Program-made: the position numbers and the translations under genes
Part shown: positions 20,681 to 32,300 of the stretch, piece after piece
How positions within the stretch are numbered: the stretch's first letter is position 1
How the letters are laid out: each line of letters starts with the position of its first letter
The notes under the pieces: generated by a model
What the model was told of the DNA's origin: nothing
The model's database searches: none
The model's input: the letters and a program-made list of their open reading frames with translations, nothing else
NCBI RefSeq assembly: GCF_009728995.1
Contig: NZ_VTZW01000008.1
Location: 62,001 to 126,000 of the forward strand
DNA: 64,000 nt
Direction of reading: 5' to 3'
Origin: Streptomonospora sp. PA3
GTDB taxonomy: Bacteria > Actinomycetota > Actinomycetes > Streptosporangiales > Streptosporangiaceae

Positions 20681-20927
20681 TGAAGGGTGTCCCGGGGGGC
20701 GTGGCGGTCACTGCGGACGGGCACCGGGTCGGTGCCCGCCGTGCGGATACTACTCTACGTCAGCACGGAGACACGCTGAGTCGGAGCATCTTCGCAACGG
20801 TGCGCGACTGCCCGGCGTCCTCGCCGAACAGTAACGAGCGGACCACCGGGTTAATGCCCCCGGCCGCCTTCCGGGGGCACACTCTCACCGAACTTTTACC
20901 CGCGGCGCCGCCTCGCGCGCGGGTGGG
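20681..20927. promoter_or_regulatory. Upstream region of the mauE-dsbA-lgt cluster
   Basis: About 245 bases (354 up to the trpA stop when the adjacent repeat is counted). It contains the presumed promoter of the MauE-like gene and the hairpin listed at 20855-20879. No coding frame is supported. Confidence 0.4.
20855..20879. terminator. Putative bidirectional hairpin terminator
   Basis: TGCCCCCGG / CCGGGGGCA, 9-bp perfect stem, 7-nt loop, between trpA and the MauE-like gene. It could terminate transcripts leaving trpA. Confidence 0.5.
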
Positions 20928-21024
20928 CGCCGGTGGCACCCCCGCGGCGGTGATCTTGTACCTGCGGTCCCTTGTGATCGCTCACAATGACCACAGGTAC
21001 AAGATCGGCGGCGGAGAGTGAGTG
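20928..21024. repeat. 95-bp palindromic dispersed element, copy A
   Basis: The core 20952-21006 is an imperfect palindrome: GATCTTGTACCTG at the left and ACAGGTACAAGATC at the right, with CTTGTGATCGCTCACAATGA in the centre. The same core, flanked on both sides by related sequence (GCGGCGGTGATCTTG on one side, GGCG...GGAGAGT on the other), occurs inverted at 44065-44163. It starts 10 nt beyond the trpA stop. No open frame inside. Confidence 0.85.
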
Positions 21025-21034
21025 AGGTCAGGTA

Positions 21035-21912
21035 CTAGGAGCGCCCGTCGCGCACGCCCAGGGCCAGCTCCTCGGCGAAGGAGCGCACGGCGCTGATGCC
21101 GGTCTCCAGGTCGGGGGCGTCCAGCACGCGCTGGCAGAACCCGGCTCCGGCGATGACCCCGTCGGCGTAGGCGGCCACCTCGGCGGCCTGGGACCGGTTG
21201 GAGATGCCCAGGCCCACGCACACCGCCGGACCGCCGCCGGGGATGGCGCTCCTGGTGCGCGCGACCAGCTTCTCGGCAGTGCCGGCGACCTGCGCGCGGG
21301 TGCCGGTCACCCCCATCAGCGAGGCGGCGTAGACGAAGCCGCGCGAGGCGCGCGCGGTCAGGCGCAGCCGCTCGTCGCTGGAGGAGGGCGCGACCAGGAA
21401 GATCCGGTCGAGCCCGGCGGCGTCGGTGGCGGCGAACCACTCCTCGGCCTCCTCCGGGATGAGGTCGGGGGTGATCACCCCGGATCCGCCCGCGGCGGCC
21501 AGGTCGGCGCAGAAGCGCGCCGGACCGTAGCGCTCGACGGGGTTCCAGTAGGTCATGACCAGGGCCGCGGCGCCGGTGGCGGCGGTGGCCTGCACCACCC
21601 GCAGCACGTCGGCGGGGGTGGTCCCGGCCGACAGGGCGGTGTCGGCGGCCCGCTGGATGGTGGGCCCGTCCATGGTCGGGTCGGAGTAGGGCAGGCCGAC
21701 CTCGATGACGTCGCAGCCGCCTTCGACCATGGCCTCGATGACCTTGATGGAGGATTCGGGGTCGGGGAAGCCCGCGGGCAGGTAGCCGATGAGGGCGGCC
21801 CGCCCGTCCGCCTCGGCGCGGGCCAGGGCGGCCTGCAGCGCGGTCCGGCTCGTGGCGCCCTGCTCGTCGGCCCCGCCGGGCGCTGCGCCCGTGCCGCCGT
21901 TCGTCCGCTCGT

Positions 21913-21916
<4 letters not shown>
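21035..21916 (-). CDS. trpA: Tryptophan synthase, alpha subunit
   Basis: 293 residues. Cleaves indole-3-glycerol phosphate to indole and glyceraldehyde-3-phosphate; indole is channelled to Trp[15 protein letters not shown] and [19 protein letters not shown] give the catalytic Glu and Asp regions; [13 protein letters not shown] and VCVGLGISN are phosphate-binding loops. A 30-residue low-complexity N-terminus precedes the barrel. Start GTG 21916 overlaps the trpB stop as GTGA with GGAG upstream, so translation is coupled. Last gene of trpCBA. Confidence 0.96.
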
Positions 21917-23154
<1,238 letters not shown>

Positions 23155-23355
23155 CTGCTTCTCCATGTCGGCGCGCGGCGCGCGCCCTTTGCGGTCGGGG
23201 CCGGCGCCGGGCGAGCGCGCCCGGGCCGCCGGCCGGGGGGTCGGCACGACTGCGGGGGCCGCTGCGCCGATGCGCGAGGGCCCCCTAGGGCCATCGCCCG
23301 CCGGCGCGGCCGGGCAGGCCGCTCCGGTGGGCGGGGGTGCGCGCCGCCTCCACGG

Positions 23356-24162
<807 letters not shown>

Positions 24163-24421
24163 GTGGGACTGCCCCCTCATGTCGCCGGTGTGTGGACCTG
24201 AACCGTCCCCGCGCGTGCGGGTGGCGCTCGGGGTCGCCGGGTGCCCGCGGCCGAGGCGGTCGCGGCGTGCTCGGGCGGGGCGCACCCGCCGCGGTCGCGC
24301 GCCGGGGCCGGGCACCGGACCGCGGGGCCTGTCCCCGCGTTCGGGTACTACCGATCGTATCGAGTCCGGGCGCGGGTGTTGCCACGTCCCCCGGATTGCC
24401 GGCCCCGGGCGGGGCGGGCCG

Positions 24422-24862
24422 CTATCCCGGAGCCAGGAACGCGCCGAAGGGAAGATTGCGGACCAGCCAGAAGGCCAGCAGGACGGCGAGGAACAGATAC
24501 AGCCACGCCGGGTGCACGGCCCGCTTGGGCGCGGTGCCCGGCGGAGCCGGGCGGAAGGACCGGTACAGCCAGCGGAAGTAGCTGTAGGCGACGAGCGGCG
24601 CGATCGCCGTCATCAGGGCGTTCATCTGCACCGCGCCCACCACGTCCAGGTTGGTCAGCGCGTGGATCGCCCGCATGGTGCCGCAGCCGGGGCACCAGGT
24701 GCCGGTGACCAGCAGCCAGGGGCAGGTGGGGTAGTGCCCGGGTTCGTTGGGGTCGACGAAGTGCAGGAGGGTGGCGCCGGCGATGCCCGCCGCGCCCAGC
24801 AGCAGCGGCGCCGCCCCCGGATGGAGGCGGCGCCGCGTGCCCGCGGACTGCTGAGGGGCCAT
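24422..24862 (-). CDS. DUF2752 membrane protein
   Basis: 146 residues with three hydrophobic helices. [17 protein letters not shown] is the DUF2752 signature (CPxCGxTRA). Function unknown; many members sit beside trp genes or CD225-like genes. ATG 24862 overlaps the stop of the preceding CD225 gene as TGATG, so translation is coupled. The trpC promoter region follows. Confidence 0.85.
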   Translation of the reverse strand: MAPQQSAGTRRRLHPGAAPLLLGAAGIAGATLLHFVDPNEPGHYPTCPWLLVTGTWCPGCGTMRAIHALTNLDVVGAVQMNALMTAIAPLVAYSYFRWLYRSFRPAPPGTAPKRAVHPAWLYLFLAVLLAFWLVRNLPFGAFLAPG

Positions 24863-25242
24863 CAGTAGGTCGTGGTGGTGGGCGTCGACGCCAGCAGCGA
24901 CGCGATGGAGACGCCGTAGATGATCCCGCCGATCACGTAGCAGAGGATGCCGACGATGAGGGCGATGATCGTGAACCGCTTCGCCTTGCCGGCCCGCTCC
25001 TGGGCGGAGGCGAAGTCGCCGCGGTTCCACTCGGCGTTGACCTTGGCCGCCGAGAGGATGGCGGGGATGGCGAAGGGCCAGCAGCAGAACATCGACAGGA
25101 TCGCGGGGACCAGGAAGTCGTTGGGGGGTTCGGTGGCCCCGGCCTGGCTGGGGTATCCCCCCGAGCCTCCGGGAGGCGGGCCGTAGCCGCCGGGCGGAGG
25201 CTGGTTGGGGGGCTGCTGACCGGGTGGAGGACCGTAGCTCAT
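24862..25242 (-). CDS. CD225/dispanin family membrane protein
   Basis: 126 residues. A Gly/Pro/Tyr-rich N-terminal tail (1-40) precedes two helices. PAILSMFCCWPFAIPAILSA, then KVNAEWNRGDFASAQ and the second helix FTIIALIVGILCYVIGG reproduce the dispanin layout (C-C before the first helix end, K-V-N-x-x-W-x-x-GD loop). Bacterial members have no settled function. It is coupled to the DUF2752 gene. About 300 bp separate it from the HGxxPAAW gene upstream, with a terminator hairpin in between, so it probably has its own promoter. Confidence 0.85.
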   Translation of the reverse strand: MSYGPPPGQQPPNQPPPGGYGPPPGGSGGYPSQAGATEPPNDFLVPAILSMFCCWPFAIPAILSAAKVNAEWNRGDFASAQERAGKAKRFTIIALIVGILCYVIGGIIYGVSIASLLASTPTTTTY

Positions 25243-25491
25243 GTGGATGCGGCTTCCTGGGTTGGAATATCAGGGACGGGATGTGCGGTGCGGCGTGCGG
25301 GTGCGTGCCGGCGGGCGGAGGAACCCGCAGCCGGCGCCGACCGCCGCTGCGCACGGCAGAGTCGCATCATGCCAGATGAGTGCCTTCGGCGCCGACACCG
25401 GGGCCGAGGGCGAGCGGCGGTGTGCCGGTAATCTACTCCCCCGCGGGTGGGAGCGTCCACGTCCGCAGGGGAGGCTCGCTCGGAGCGCGTG

Positions 25492-25524
25492 CACCGGGCC
25501 CGTCCGCTGCGCAAGGGCCCGGTG
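25492..25524 (-). terminator. Terminator after the HGxxPAAW gene
   Basis: Perfect 10-bp stem CACCGGGCCC / GGGCCCGGTG with a 13-nt loop, 15 nt past the stop at 25540. The rest of the gap 25243-25539 shows nothing else clear. Confidence 0.65.
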
Positions 25525-25539
25525 GGACCGGTGGGGCTC

Positions 25540-25884
25540 CTAGTGCGCCGCAGCGGTCTCGTCGGCGTGCTCGTCGCCGCCGGAGGGCTGTGCGGCCTCG
25601 GCCTGCTCGGGCTCGGGCTTGTGGCGGCCGGCCTGGAGGGCCTCCCACTCCTCGCGGGTGGGCGGGGCGGTGCGCGGGTGCTTGCGGCCGAGCCCGGCCT
25701 TCTTCATGATCCCGGCGACGGCGGCGCAGACCACGCTCGCGCCCAGGGCGACGGCGGACCACATGACCACGTTCTCGTCGAACATGATCGCCACGCCGGC
25801 CGCGGTCCACACGACGATCCAGGACAGGGTGAGGAACCACCCCGCGACGGTGTTGCCGTGGTCCTCGTGGTGTTCGTCGGCCAT
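25540..25884 (-). CDS. HGxxPAAW family small membrane protein
   Basis: 114 residues. The N-terminal HEDHGNTVAGW is a variant of the HGxxPAAW motif that names the family, followed by two transmembrane helices (about 13-32 and 38-60) and a charged cytoplasmic tail. Function unknown; the family recurs in actinobacterial trp clusters. ATG 25884 overlaps the previous stop as TGATG, and AAGGAG stands upstream, so it is translated with the Trp-associated membrane protein. Confidence 0.85.
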   Translation of the reverse strand: MADEHHEDHGNTVAGWFLTLSWIVVWTAAGVAIMFDENVVMWSAVALGASVVCAAVAGIMKKAGLGRKHPRTAPPTREEWEALQAGRHKPEPEQAEAAQPSGGDEHADETAAAH

Positions 25885-26561
25885 CAAGGCTCCTTCTGGT
25901 TCTCGTGATCGGTGCGGGTGGCGGACCGCCCGGCGGCGCGGCCGGATCGTGCCGCGGCACCGGGGTCGGTGTCGGGTCCGGGGTCCAGGGTGGGGTCGGC
26001 GCCGCCGTCGAGCGACTTCCACAGCTCGGCGGGATCGCTGGAGAGGGCGGCGCTCGGCGCGCTGTGGCGATCGTACCTGCCGCCCATGGCGGGCCAGGCA
26101 GCACCCCGGACCAGCGTGTAGGCGCCGGCGGCGATCAGCAGGGCGGCGCCCGCGGCGGCGATGCCGGGCCACAGCGCCACCAGGTGCAGCCCCTCGACGG
26201 CGCCGTGGGCGGTGGCGCGGTCGGCGGCCGCCTGCTCCAGCGCGGCGGGGCGGGTGCCGCGCCACACCGCCGCCAGCCCGGCGGTGCCGAACAGGGCGAT
26301 GATCGCGCCCAGGACGCGGCGCGCGAGTCCGCGGGTGGCCAGCAGCGCGGCCAGCGCCGCGAGGGCGGCCAGCCCCACGGCGAAGGCGGTGGGCGCGACG
26401 TCGTCGCCGGTCACATCGACGGGTGCGGCCGCCACCGGGCCGCTCAGCGCGACCTCGGCGCGCGCCCAGGTGCGCCCGGAGGCCCCGGCGAGCGCGCCCG
26501 CGCCCGCGGCCACGGCTGCCAGCACGGCGGCGTACTCGGCGCGGTACCGCCCGGCACTCAC
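25884..26561 (-). CDS. Trp biosynthesis-associated membrane protein (TIGR02234-like)
   Basis: 225 residues. Four hydrophobic segments (about 8-28, 58-75, 80-98, 128-150) followed by a hydrophilic tail. The pattern of an extracytoplasmic loop after helix 1, and the location between hisI and an HGxxPAAW gene in a trp region, fit the actinobacterial Trp_oprn_chp family; sequence recognition alone is moderate. GTG 26561 overlaps the hisI stop as GTGA, with GGAGG upstream. Role unknown, possibly uptake or membrane anchoring linked to tryptophan. Confidence 0.7.
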   Translation of the reverse strand: MSAGRYRAEYAAVLAAVAAGAGALAGASGRTWARAEVALSGPVAAAPVDVTGDDVAPTAFAVGLAALAALAALLATRGLARRVLGAIIALFGTAGLAAVWRGTRPAALEQAAADRATAHGAVEGLHLVALWPGIAAAGAALLIAAGAYTLVRGAAWPAMGGRYDRHSAPSAALSSDPAELWKSLDGGADPTLDPGPDTDPGAAARSGRAAGRSATRTDHENQKEP

Positions 26562-26971
26562 CGCGCCTCCCGGTCGGCGCCGTCCGCGCTCGGGGCGCCC
26601 AGGGGCAGCGCACCGCCTGCGTCGAAACAGGTGCGGGTCCCGGTGTGGCAGGCGGGTCCCGTCTGGTCGACGCGGATCAGCAGGGTGTCGCCGTCGCAGT
26701 CGAGCGCGGCGCTGACGACCCGCTGCACGTTGCCGGACGTGGCGCCCTTGACCCAGTACTCGCCGCGGCTGCGCGACCAGTAGGTGGCGCTGCCGGTGTC
26801 GAGGGTGCGGCGCAGCGCCTCGTCGTCCATCCAGGCGAGCATGAGCACCTCGCCGGTGTCGTACTGCTGGACGACGGCGGGCAGCAGGCCGTCGGCGTTG
26901 CGGGTGAGCCGGGCGGCGATCTCCGGTGCCAGCCGGGAGTGGGAGGCGCCTGCGTGCGGGCTGGTGCTCAT
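26558..26971 (-). CDS. hisI: Phosphoribosyl-AMP cyclohydrolase
   Basis: 137 residues; third step of histidine synthesis, opening the purine ring of [33 protein letters not shown], then D-C-D-G-D-T (metal ligands) and [12 protein letters not shown] are all diagnostic. Start ATG 26971; weak ribosome site. HisE is not fused and not seen here. It heads a coupled run hisI - TIGR02234-like - HGxxPAAW, divergent from the SIS gene. Confidence 0.96.
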   Translation of the reverse strand: MSTSPHAGASHSRLAPEIAARLTRNADGLLPAVVQQYDTGEVLMLAWMDDEALRRTLDTGSATYWSRSRGEYWVKGATSGNVQRVVSAALDCDGDTLLIRVDQTGPACHTGTRTCFDAGGALPLGAPSADGADREAR

Positions 26972-27119
26972 GGTTCCAGCCTATGAGCCCGCCGGCACCG
27001 GCCGCGGCGGGGTCGGCCCGCGCGCCCGCGCCGGCTCCGCCGCCTGCCATCCTGCCTTCGCTGGGCCGTAAGGTTTCTTGCGCCGCAGAACCCCCGCTGG
27101 ACCCGTTGTCAGGAGTGCC

Positions 27120-28121
27120 GTGACCGCCGAGCTGCTCGCCGCCGACCTGGCCGGCAAACCCGACGCGCTCTCCGCGCTCGCCGACCGCCTCTCCCGCCGC
27201 GACCCCTACCGGGCGCTGCCGGTGCTGCTGGACGACGAGCCGGCGGGGATCCTGCTGCTGGGGGTGGGCGCCGCCCGCCACGCGTGCGCCGCGGCGGCCG
27301 CGCGGATGCGGACGGCCGGCCTGGGCGCGGTCGCCGAGTACCCCTCGGCGCAGCGGTCGCTGCCGCCGGGCCCGGACACGCTGGTGGTGGCGGTGGCCGC
27401 GGGCGGCGGCAACCGCGAACTGTGCACGATGCTGGACGCCTACGTCGAGCGTTCGGCGATCATCGTGCTGACCGACGCCCTGGACGGGCCGGTGGCGCGC
27501 TACGCCGACATCCTGGTGCCGCTGCTGGCGGGCGAGGAGCGCAGCGGGCTGTCCTGCCGCGCCTTCCAGCACGCGCTGGCGCTGTTGCTGCTGCTGGGCT
27601 ACCGGCTGGGCGCGCCTCCCCTGGGCGGCGACGTGGCGCTGAGCCTGCGGCGCTGCGCCAACGCCACAGCGGGGCTGCTGGAGCAGGCGCCGCAGTGGGT
27701 TCCCGGGGCCGCCGCCGCGCTCGGCTCCACGCACGGGCTGCACCTGGTGGCCCCGGCCGAGCGGCTCTGCTCGGCGCACCAGGGGGCGATGGCGCTGCGG
27801 CAGGGCCCGGTCGTGGCGGCGCACGCGGTGGAGTCGGGCGAGTGGTCGCACACCGACCGCTATCTGGCGGCGGTCTGCGACTACCGGGCACTGGTGTTCG
27901 CCGGCTCCCACTACGACGAACGCACCCTGGACCACCTGCTGGAGCTGCGGGGCGCGGCGGTGGCCGTGGGCGGCGATCTCAAGGGCGCGCAGCTGTGCGT
28001 GCGCTACCCCGGCGACACCGATCCCGACGTCAGCCTGCTCACCGAGCCGGTCGTGGCCGAGCTGCTGGCCGCCCACTGGTGGGCCGAGCGGGAGCGGGGG
28101 CGGCGCCCGGCCGCGCGCTGA
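27120..28121 (+). CDS. SIS-domain protein
   Basis: 333 residues from GTG 27120, AGGAG 5 nt upstream. ILLLGVGAARHACAAAAARMR resembles the phosphosugar-binding GxGxSxxxA loop of the SIS fold, and a second half (LHLVAPAERLCSAHQGAM, VVAAHAVESGEWSHTDRYL) repeats the fold as in GlmS/AgaS relatives. No glutaminase domain. The ligand-binding serines of classic isomerases are partly replaced (Ala-Arg), so a catalytic role is uncertain. Divergent from hisI and convergent with the ABC exporter. Confidence 0.6.
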   Translation: MTAELLAADLAGKPDALSALADRLSRRDPYRALPVLLDDEPAGILLLGVGAARHACAAAAARMRTAGLGAVAEYPSAQRSLPPGPDTLVVAVAAGGGNRELCTMLDAYVERSAIIVLTDALDGPVARYADILVPLLAGEERSGLSCRAFQHALALLLLLGYRLGAPPLGGDVALSLRRCANATAGLLEQAPQWVPGAAAALGSTHGLHLVAPAERLCSAHQGAMALRQGPVVAAHAVESGEWSHTDRYLAAVCDYRALVFAGSHYDERTLDHLLELRGAAVAVGGDLKGAQLCVRYPGDTDPDVSLLTEPVVAELLAAHWWAERERGRRPAAR

Positions 28122-28149
28122 GGGGCGGCCGGCGCCGGGCGGCCCGCTG

Positions 28150-29997
28150 TCAGGCGGAGCTGCGCACCCAGGAGGCGTACAGGTCGGCGTAGACGCCCGG
28201 CCGGGAGGCCAGTTCCCCGTGGGTGCCGCGCTGGACGATGCGGCCGCCGTCGAAGACGAGCACCTCGTCGGCGGCCTCGGCCGTGGACAGCCGGTGCGCG
28301 ATGGCCACGGAGGTGCGTCCGTGGGTCAGCCGGTCCAGGGCGCGCTGGATGCGCACCTCGGTGTGGGGGTCGACTGCCGAGGTGGCCTCGTCCAGCACGA
28401 GCAGGTCGGGGTCGGCGACGTAGGCGCGCACCAGGGCCACCAGTTGGCGCTCGCCGGCCGACAGCGACTCGCCGCGCTGGCCCACCGGGGTGTCCAGGCC
28501 GTGGGCGAGGCCGCCGAGCCAGTCGGCCAGGCCCAGTTCCTCGATGGCGGCCTCCAGTTCGGCGTCGGTGGCCTCGGGCCGGGCGAAGCGGATGTTGGCC
28601 GCCAGCGAGCTGTCGAAGAGGAACCCCTCCTGGGGCACCATCACCATCCGGGCGCGCAGGGAGGAGAAGGCCACGTCGCGCAGGTCGGTGCCGTCGATGA
28701 GCACGCGGCCCTCGACGGGGTCCATCAGCCGGGTGAGCAGTTTGACGAAGGTGGTCTTGCCCGACCCGGTCTCGCCGACCACGGCCACCCGGGTGCCGGG
28801 GGCGATCTCCTCGTCGACGGCGTCGAGCACCGTGGGGCCGCCGGGGTAGGCGTAGGAGACGTCCTCGAAGCGGACCCGGACGGCGCCGCGAGGCAGTTCG
28901 ACGCCCGCCTCGCCGGGGTCGGCGATGTCGGGAACGGTGTCGAGGATGCCCAGCACGCGGCGCCACCCCGCGATGGCGTTCTGCGCCTCGTTGAAGATCT
29001 CGGTGGCCATCATCATCGGCGCGACGAACAGCGTCATCAGGAACAGGAACGCCACCAGCTCGCCCGCGGTGATGCCGCCGCCGATGCCCAGCAGCACTCC
29101 GGCGATCACCACGGCCGCGTTGCCCACCGCCGCGATCATCTCGGCGAACGGCGAGACGGCCATGGACAGCCGCTGCGCCTTGACCTGGGCGGTGCGGGTG
29201 GCCAGCACCGTGGTGTCGACGCGTTGGGCGGTGCGCTCCTCGGTGGAGTGCGCGCGGATGACCGAGGCGCCCATCACCGTCTCCCCGATGGCGCCGAGCA
29301 TGTCGCCGGTGCGCTCGCGGACGGCGAGGTAGGCGCGCGAGAGCCGCTTCTGCAGCCAGCGCGCGCCGATCAGCAGCGGTAGGAAGCACACCCACACCAG
29401 CAGGGTCAGCTCCCAGGAGTAGACGGCCATGAGCACGGTCGCCACGAGCAGCTGCCCCACGCTGACGATCAGCTGGAGGCCGCCCCACTGCATGAAGGTG
29501 CTGATCTGGTCGACGTCGGCGGTGACGCGGGCGACCAGGGCTCCCTTGCGCTCGCTGTTCTGGGTCAGCACCGACAGGTCGTGGACGTGGCGGAACGCCT
29601 TGCGGCGCAGGGTGGCCAGCGCGGACTCGGTGGCGCGGTAGAGCCGCACGTTCATCAGGTAGGCGCAGACCATGGTGACGGCGAGCGTGCCGGCGCACAC
29701 CGCGACGACCGCGGCCGCGAAGTCGATGTCGGGGCGCCCGCCGGCGGTGGTCAGCCCGCGGTCGATGATCTGCTGGATGGCGATGGGCACGATGACCTTG
29801 CCCGCCGTGGCGACGACGGCCAGCAGCAGGGTCAGCCACAACCCGCGGGCGAACTCCGGGGACAGCCGCAGGCCGCGCCGGATGGTGGCGATGGCGCCGT
29901 CCTCGCTGCGCTGCAGCCCTGCCCCGCCCGCGTCGGAGCCCTCCTGCGGGGCGGCACCGGATGCGCGGTGCTCCGGTCGGGCGGCGGGGGCGGTCAT
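28150..29997 (-). CDS. ABC exporter half-transporter, catalytically complete NBD
   Basis: 615 residues: six-helix exporter domain (about 50-340) then nucleotide-binding domain. Walker A VVGETGSGKTT, Walker B LLVLDEATSAVD with catalytic Glu, H-loop AIAHRLST with His; the signature is divergent, LSAGE. Start ATG 29997, GGAGG upstream. It follows the other half-transporter by 85 bp. Together they look like a heterodimeric exporter of the BmrCD/TM287-288 type (lipid or drug); substrate unknown. Confidence 0.9.
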   Translation of the reverse strand: MTAPAARPEHRASGAAPQEGSDAGGAGLQRSEDGAIATIRRGLRLSPEFARGLWLTLLLAVVATAGKVIVPIAIQQIIDRGLTTAGGRPDIDFAAAVVAVCAGTLAVTMVCAYLMNVRLYRATESALATLRRKAFRHVHDLSVLTQNSERKGALVARVTADVDQISTFMQWGGLQLIVSVGQLLVATVLMAVYSWELTLLVWVCFLPLLIGARWLQKRLSRAYLAVRERTGDMLGAIGETVMGASVIRAHSTEERTAQRVDTTVLATRTAQVKAQRLSMAVSPFAEMIAAVGNAAVVIAGVLLGIGGGITAGELVAFLFLMTLFVAPMMMATEIFNEAQNAIAGWRRVLGILDTVPDIADPGEAGVELPRGAVRVRFEDVSYAYPGGPTVLDAVDEEIAPGTRVAVVGETGSGKTTFVKLLTRLMDPVEGRVLIDGTDLRDVAFSSLRARMVMVPQEGFLFDSSLAANIRFARPEATDAELEAAIEELGLADWLGGLAHGLDTPVGQRGESLSAGERQLVALVRAYVADPDLLVLDEATSAVDPHTEVRIQRALDRLTHGRTSVAIAHRLSTAEAADEVLVFDGGRIVQRGTHGELASRPGVYADLYASWVRSSA

Positions 29998-30082
29998 CGC
30001 ATGCCTCCAAAGCGGGTCTGGTCGCGGCGCGGCTGCGGGGCGGTCGGCGAGGCGGCCCTCGGGGTGTCGTCCGGCGGCGGGC

Positions 30083-32047
30083 TCAACGCACGGTCTCCCG
30101 GGTCTGGTCGGTGTCCTGGGCCGCGCCGCCGGCCGCGGCGGGGCGGGAGGGGCGCAGGCCGTGCGGCTCGGGTCCGCCCTCGCCGGGTTCGAGCCGGGCG
30201 GCCCGCTCGGCGGCGGCGCGCTCGTAGGCGGTGACCAGGCGCTGGTAGCCCGGGGAGCGCTCCAGCAGCTCGGCGTGGGTGCCGCGGTCGGAGACCGTGC
30301 CCCGTTCCAGGTAGACGACCTCGTCGGCGAGTTCGATGGTGGCGCGGCGGTAGGCGACCACGATCACGGTGGCGGCGAGGTCGGTCTCGCGCAGGCCGGC
30401 GAGGATCTGCGCCTCGACCTGGGGGTCGACCGCCGAGGTGGCGTCGTCCAGGATGAGCAGGCGCGGCTTGCGGACCACGGCGCGGGCCAGGGCCAGCCGC
30501 TGGCGCTGGCCGCCGGAAAGGCTGGTGCCGCGCTCGCCCAGGGGAGTGTCGAGGCCCTCGGGCAGGGCGGCGACGAAGGAGTCGGCGCAGGCCAGCCGCA
30601 GGGCGGCCCAGACCTCGGCGTCGTCGATGCCGGCGCCCAGGGTGATGTTGCCGCGCACGGTGTCCTCGAAGACGAACGCCGACTGCGGCACCAGGGCGGC
30701 GGCGCGGGCGATCTCGCCCTTGGCCAACTCGCGCACGTCGACGCCGTCGAGGCGGACGGTGCCGGTGTCGGGGTCGACCAGGCGCATCAGCACGGTGGTG
30801 AGCGTCGATTTGCCCGCGCCGGTGGGGCCGACGAGCGCGACGGTGCGGCCGGGGGCGATGTCGAGGCCGACGTCGTGCAGCACGGTGCTGTGGCCGGCGG
30901 CGGTGTGCTCGGTGTCGGACAGGTCGCGCCCTCCGCCGGTGTAGCCGTCCTCGTAGGAGAAGCCGATGCCTTCGGCGGTGAGGCGGAGGCCGCCTCGGCC
31001 CTCGGGGACGCGGCGGTCGCCGTAGGGCATGGTGCCCTGGGCGGTGAGGACGGCCTGGACGCGGTTCCAGGCCACGACGGTGCGGGGCAGGTCGCCCAGG
31101 ATCCAGCCGAAGGAGCGGATGGGCAGGGTGAGCAGCGTGAACAGGTAGGCGACCTGCACCAGGTCGCCGGGGGTGATGGCTCCGGTGGACAGCCGCCACA
31201 TGCCCACCAGCAGCACGGCCAGGATGCCGAAGTTGGGCAGGTTCTCCATCACCGGGTCGAAGACGGCGCGCATCCGGCCGACGTGGATCTGGGCGTCGCG
31301 CAGCCGGTGGGCGGCCTCGGTGAAGCGCTCGGTCTCGGTGTCCTCGCGGCCGAGGCTCTTGACGACCAGAGCGCCGTCGAAGGACTCGTGGGCGACCTCG
31401 CTGACGTGGGCGCGCAGCGCCTGCGCCCGGGTGGCCACGGGTGAGACGCGGCGCTGGAAGACCACGTTGGCCAGGGCCAGGACGGGGAAGACCACGAACC
31501 CGATGAGCGCCAGGACGGGGTCGGTGATCACCATCGCGGCGGCGGCGATGGCGAGCATGGCGATGCTGCCGATCACCATGGGCAGCGGGGCCAGGGGCCG
31601 CCAGGACTCTTCGACGTCGGCGTTGGCGTTGGACAGCAGCTGGCCGGTGGCGTGGCGGTGATGCCAGGACAGCGGGAGGCGCAGGTAGGTGCGTGCGACC
31701 GAGCGCCGGAAGCGCGCCTGCATGCGGAACTGCATCAGCCCGGCGAACAGCCGGCGGAAGGCCAGCCCGACGGCCTTGGCCAGCCCCACGCCCAGCAGCA
31801 GGCCGCCGGCCGCGAGCAGGGCTGCGGCGGTGGTGGAGCCGTGTTCGAAGGCGGGCAGCACGACGCGGTCGGTGATGCCGCCCATCACCGATGCGGAGCC
31901 CACGCTGAAGGCGGCGTGCAGCCCGGCGCCGGCGACCGCGACGAGGAAGACGAGGGGTTCGGTGCGGATGGCCACCCACAGCACATACATTCCGCGCCTG
32001 AACACCGCCTGTCCCGGTCTGCGGCTGCTCGTGCTGTCGTGCGGCAT
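30083..32047 (-). CDS. ABC exporter half-transporter, degenerate NBD
   Basis: 654 residues: exporter helices (about 25-330) and an NBD. Walker A LVGPTGAGKST and signature LSGGQRQRL are canonical, but Walker B reads LLILDDATSAVD (Asp replaces the catalytic Glu) and the H-loop reads VVAYRRAT (Tyr replaces His). So the ATP site formed by this Walker pair with the partner's LSAGE is degenerate, and the site formed by this LSGGQ with the partner's Walker pair is active. Start ATG 32047, AGGGGG 5 nt upstream; the open frame extends further without support. Confidence 0.9.
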   Translation of the reverse strand: MPHDSTSSRRPGQAVFRRGMYVLWVAIRTEPLVFLVAVAGAGLHAAFSVGSASVMGGITDRVVLPAFEHGSTTAAALLAAGGLLLGVGLAKAVGLAFRRLFAGLMQFRMQARFRRSVARTYLRLPLSWHHRHATGQLLSNANADVEESWRPLAPLPMVIGSIAMLAIAAAAMVITDPVLALIGFVVFPVLALANVVFQRRVSPVATRAQALRAHVSEVAHESFDGALVVKSLGREDTETERFTEAAHRLRDAQIHVGRMRAVFDPVMENLPNFGILAVLLVGMWRLSTGAITPGDLVQVAYLFTLLTLPIRSFGWILGDLPRTVVAWNRVQAVLTAQGTMPYGDRRVPEGRGGLRLTAEGIGFSYEDGYTGGGRDLSDTEHTAAGHSTVLHDVGLDIAPGRTVALVGPTGAGKSTLTTVLMRLVDPDTGTVRLDGVDVRELAKGEIARAAALVPQSAFVFEDTVRGNITLGAGIDDAEVWAALRLACADSFVAALPEGLDTPLGERGTSLSGGQRQRLALARAVVRKPRLLILDDATSAVDPQVEAQILAGLRETDLAATVIVVAYRRATIELADEVVYLERGTVSDRGTHAELLERSPGYQRLVTAYERAAAERAARLEPGEGGPEPHGLRPSRPAAAGGAAQDTDQTRETVR

Positions 32048-32300
32048 AGGTCCCCCTGCCCGTAAGCCCGGAATCGCAGCGGTTGGTGTGCCGTCCCATG
32101 ACCGGACGGCACCGCCGCTACAACCTACTCCGGCGTACCGGGCAGGCCGTAGCCGATTAGGTTCAGCGGTCGGCGCGGACGGACTATTCCGCCCGGTGGC
32201 GGCGGTTTCCCGCGCGGCCCGTGTCCGCATGCGGACGCGCGGCGAGCGCCCCGCAAGCGCCGCGGCCCCCGGAACCGACTGGAGCCGGCCACCACCGGGG
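32048..32300. promoter_or_regulatory. Upstream region of the ABC exporter operon
   Basis: Part of a 442-base gap (32048-32489). The segment just upstream of the ABC start is less GC-rich (around 32100-32165) and presumably holds the promoter, but no element is clear. The remainder carries the dispersed repeat at 32301-32427. No gene seen. Confidence 0.4.

Noticed and set aside
25243-25491. Possible small gene upstream of the CD225 gene
   Set aside because: Frames on both strands are Arg/Ala shadows without ribosome sites.
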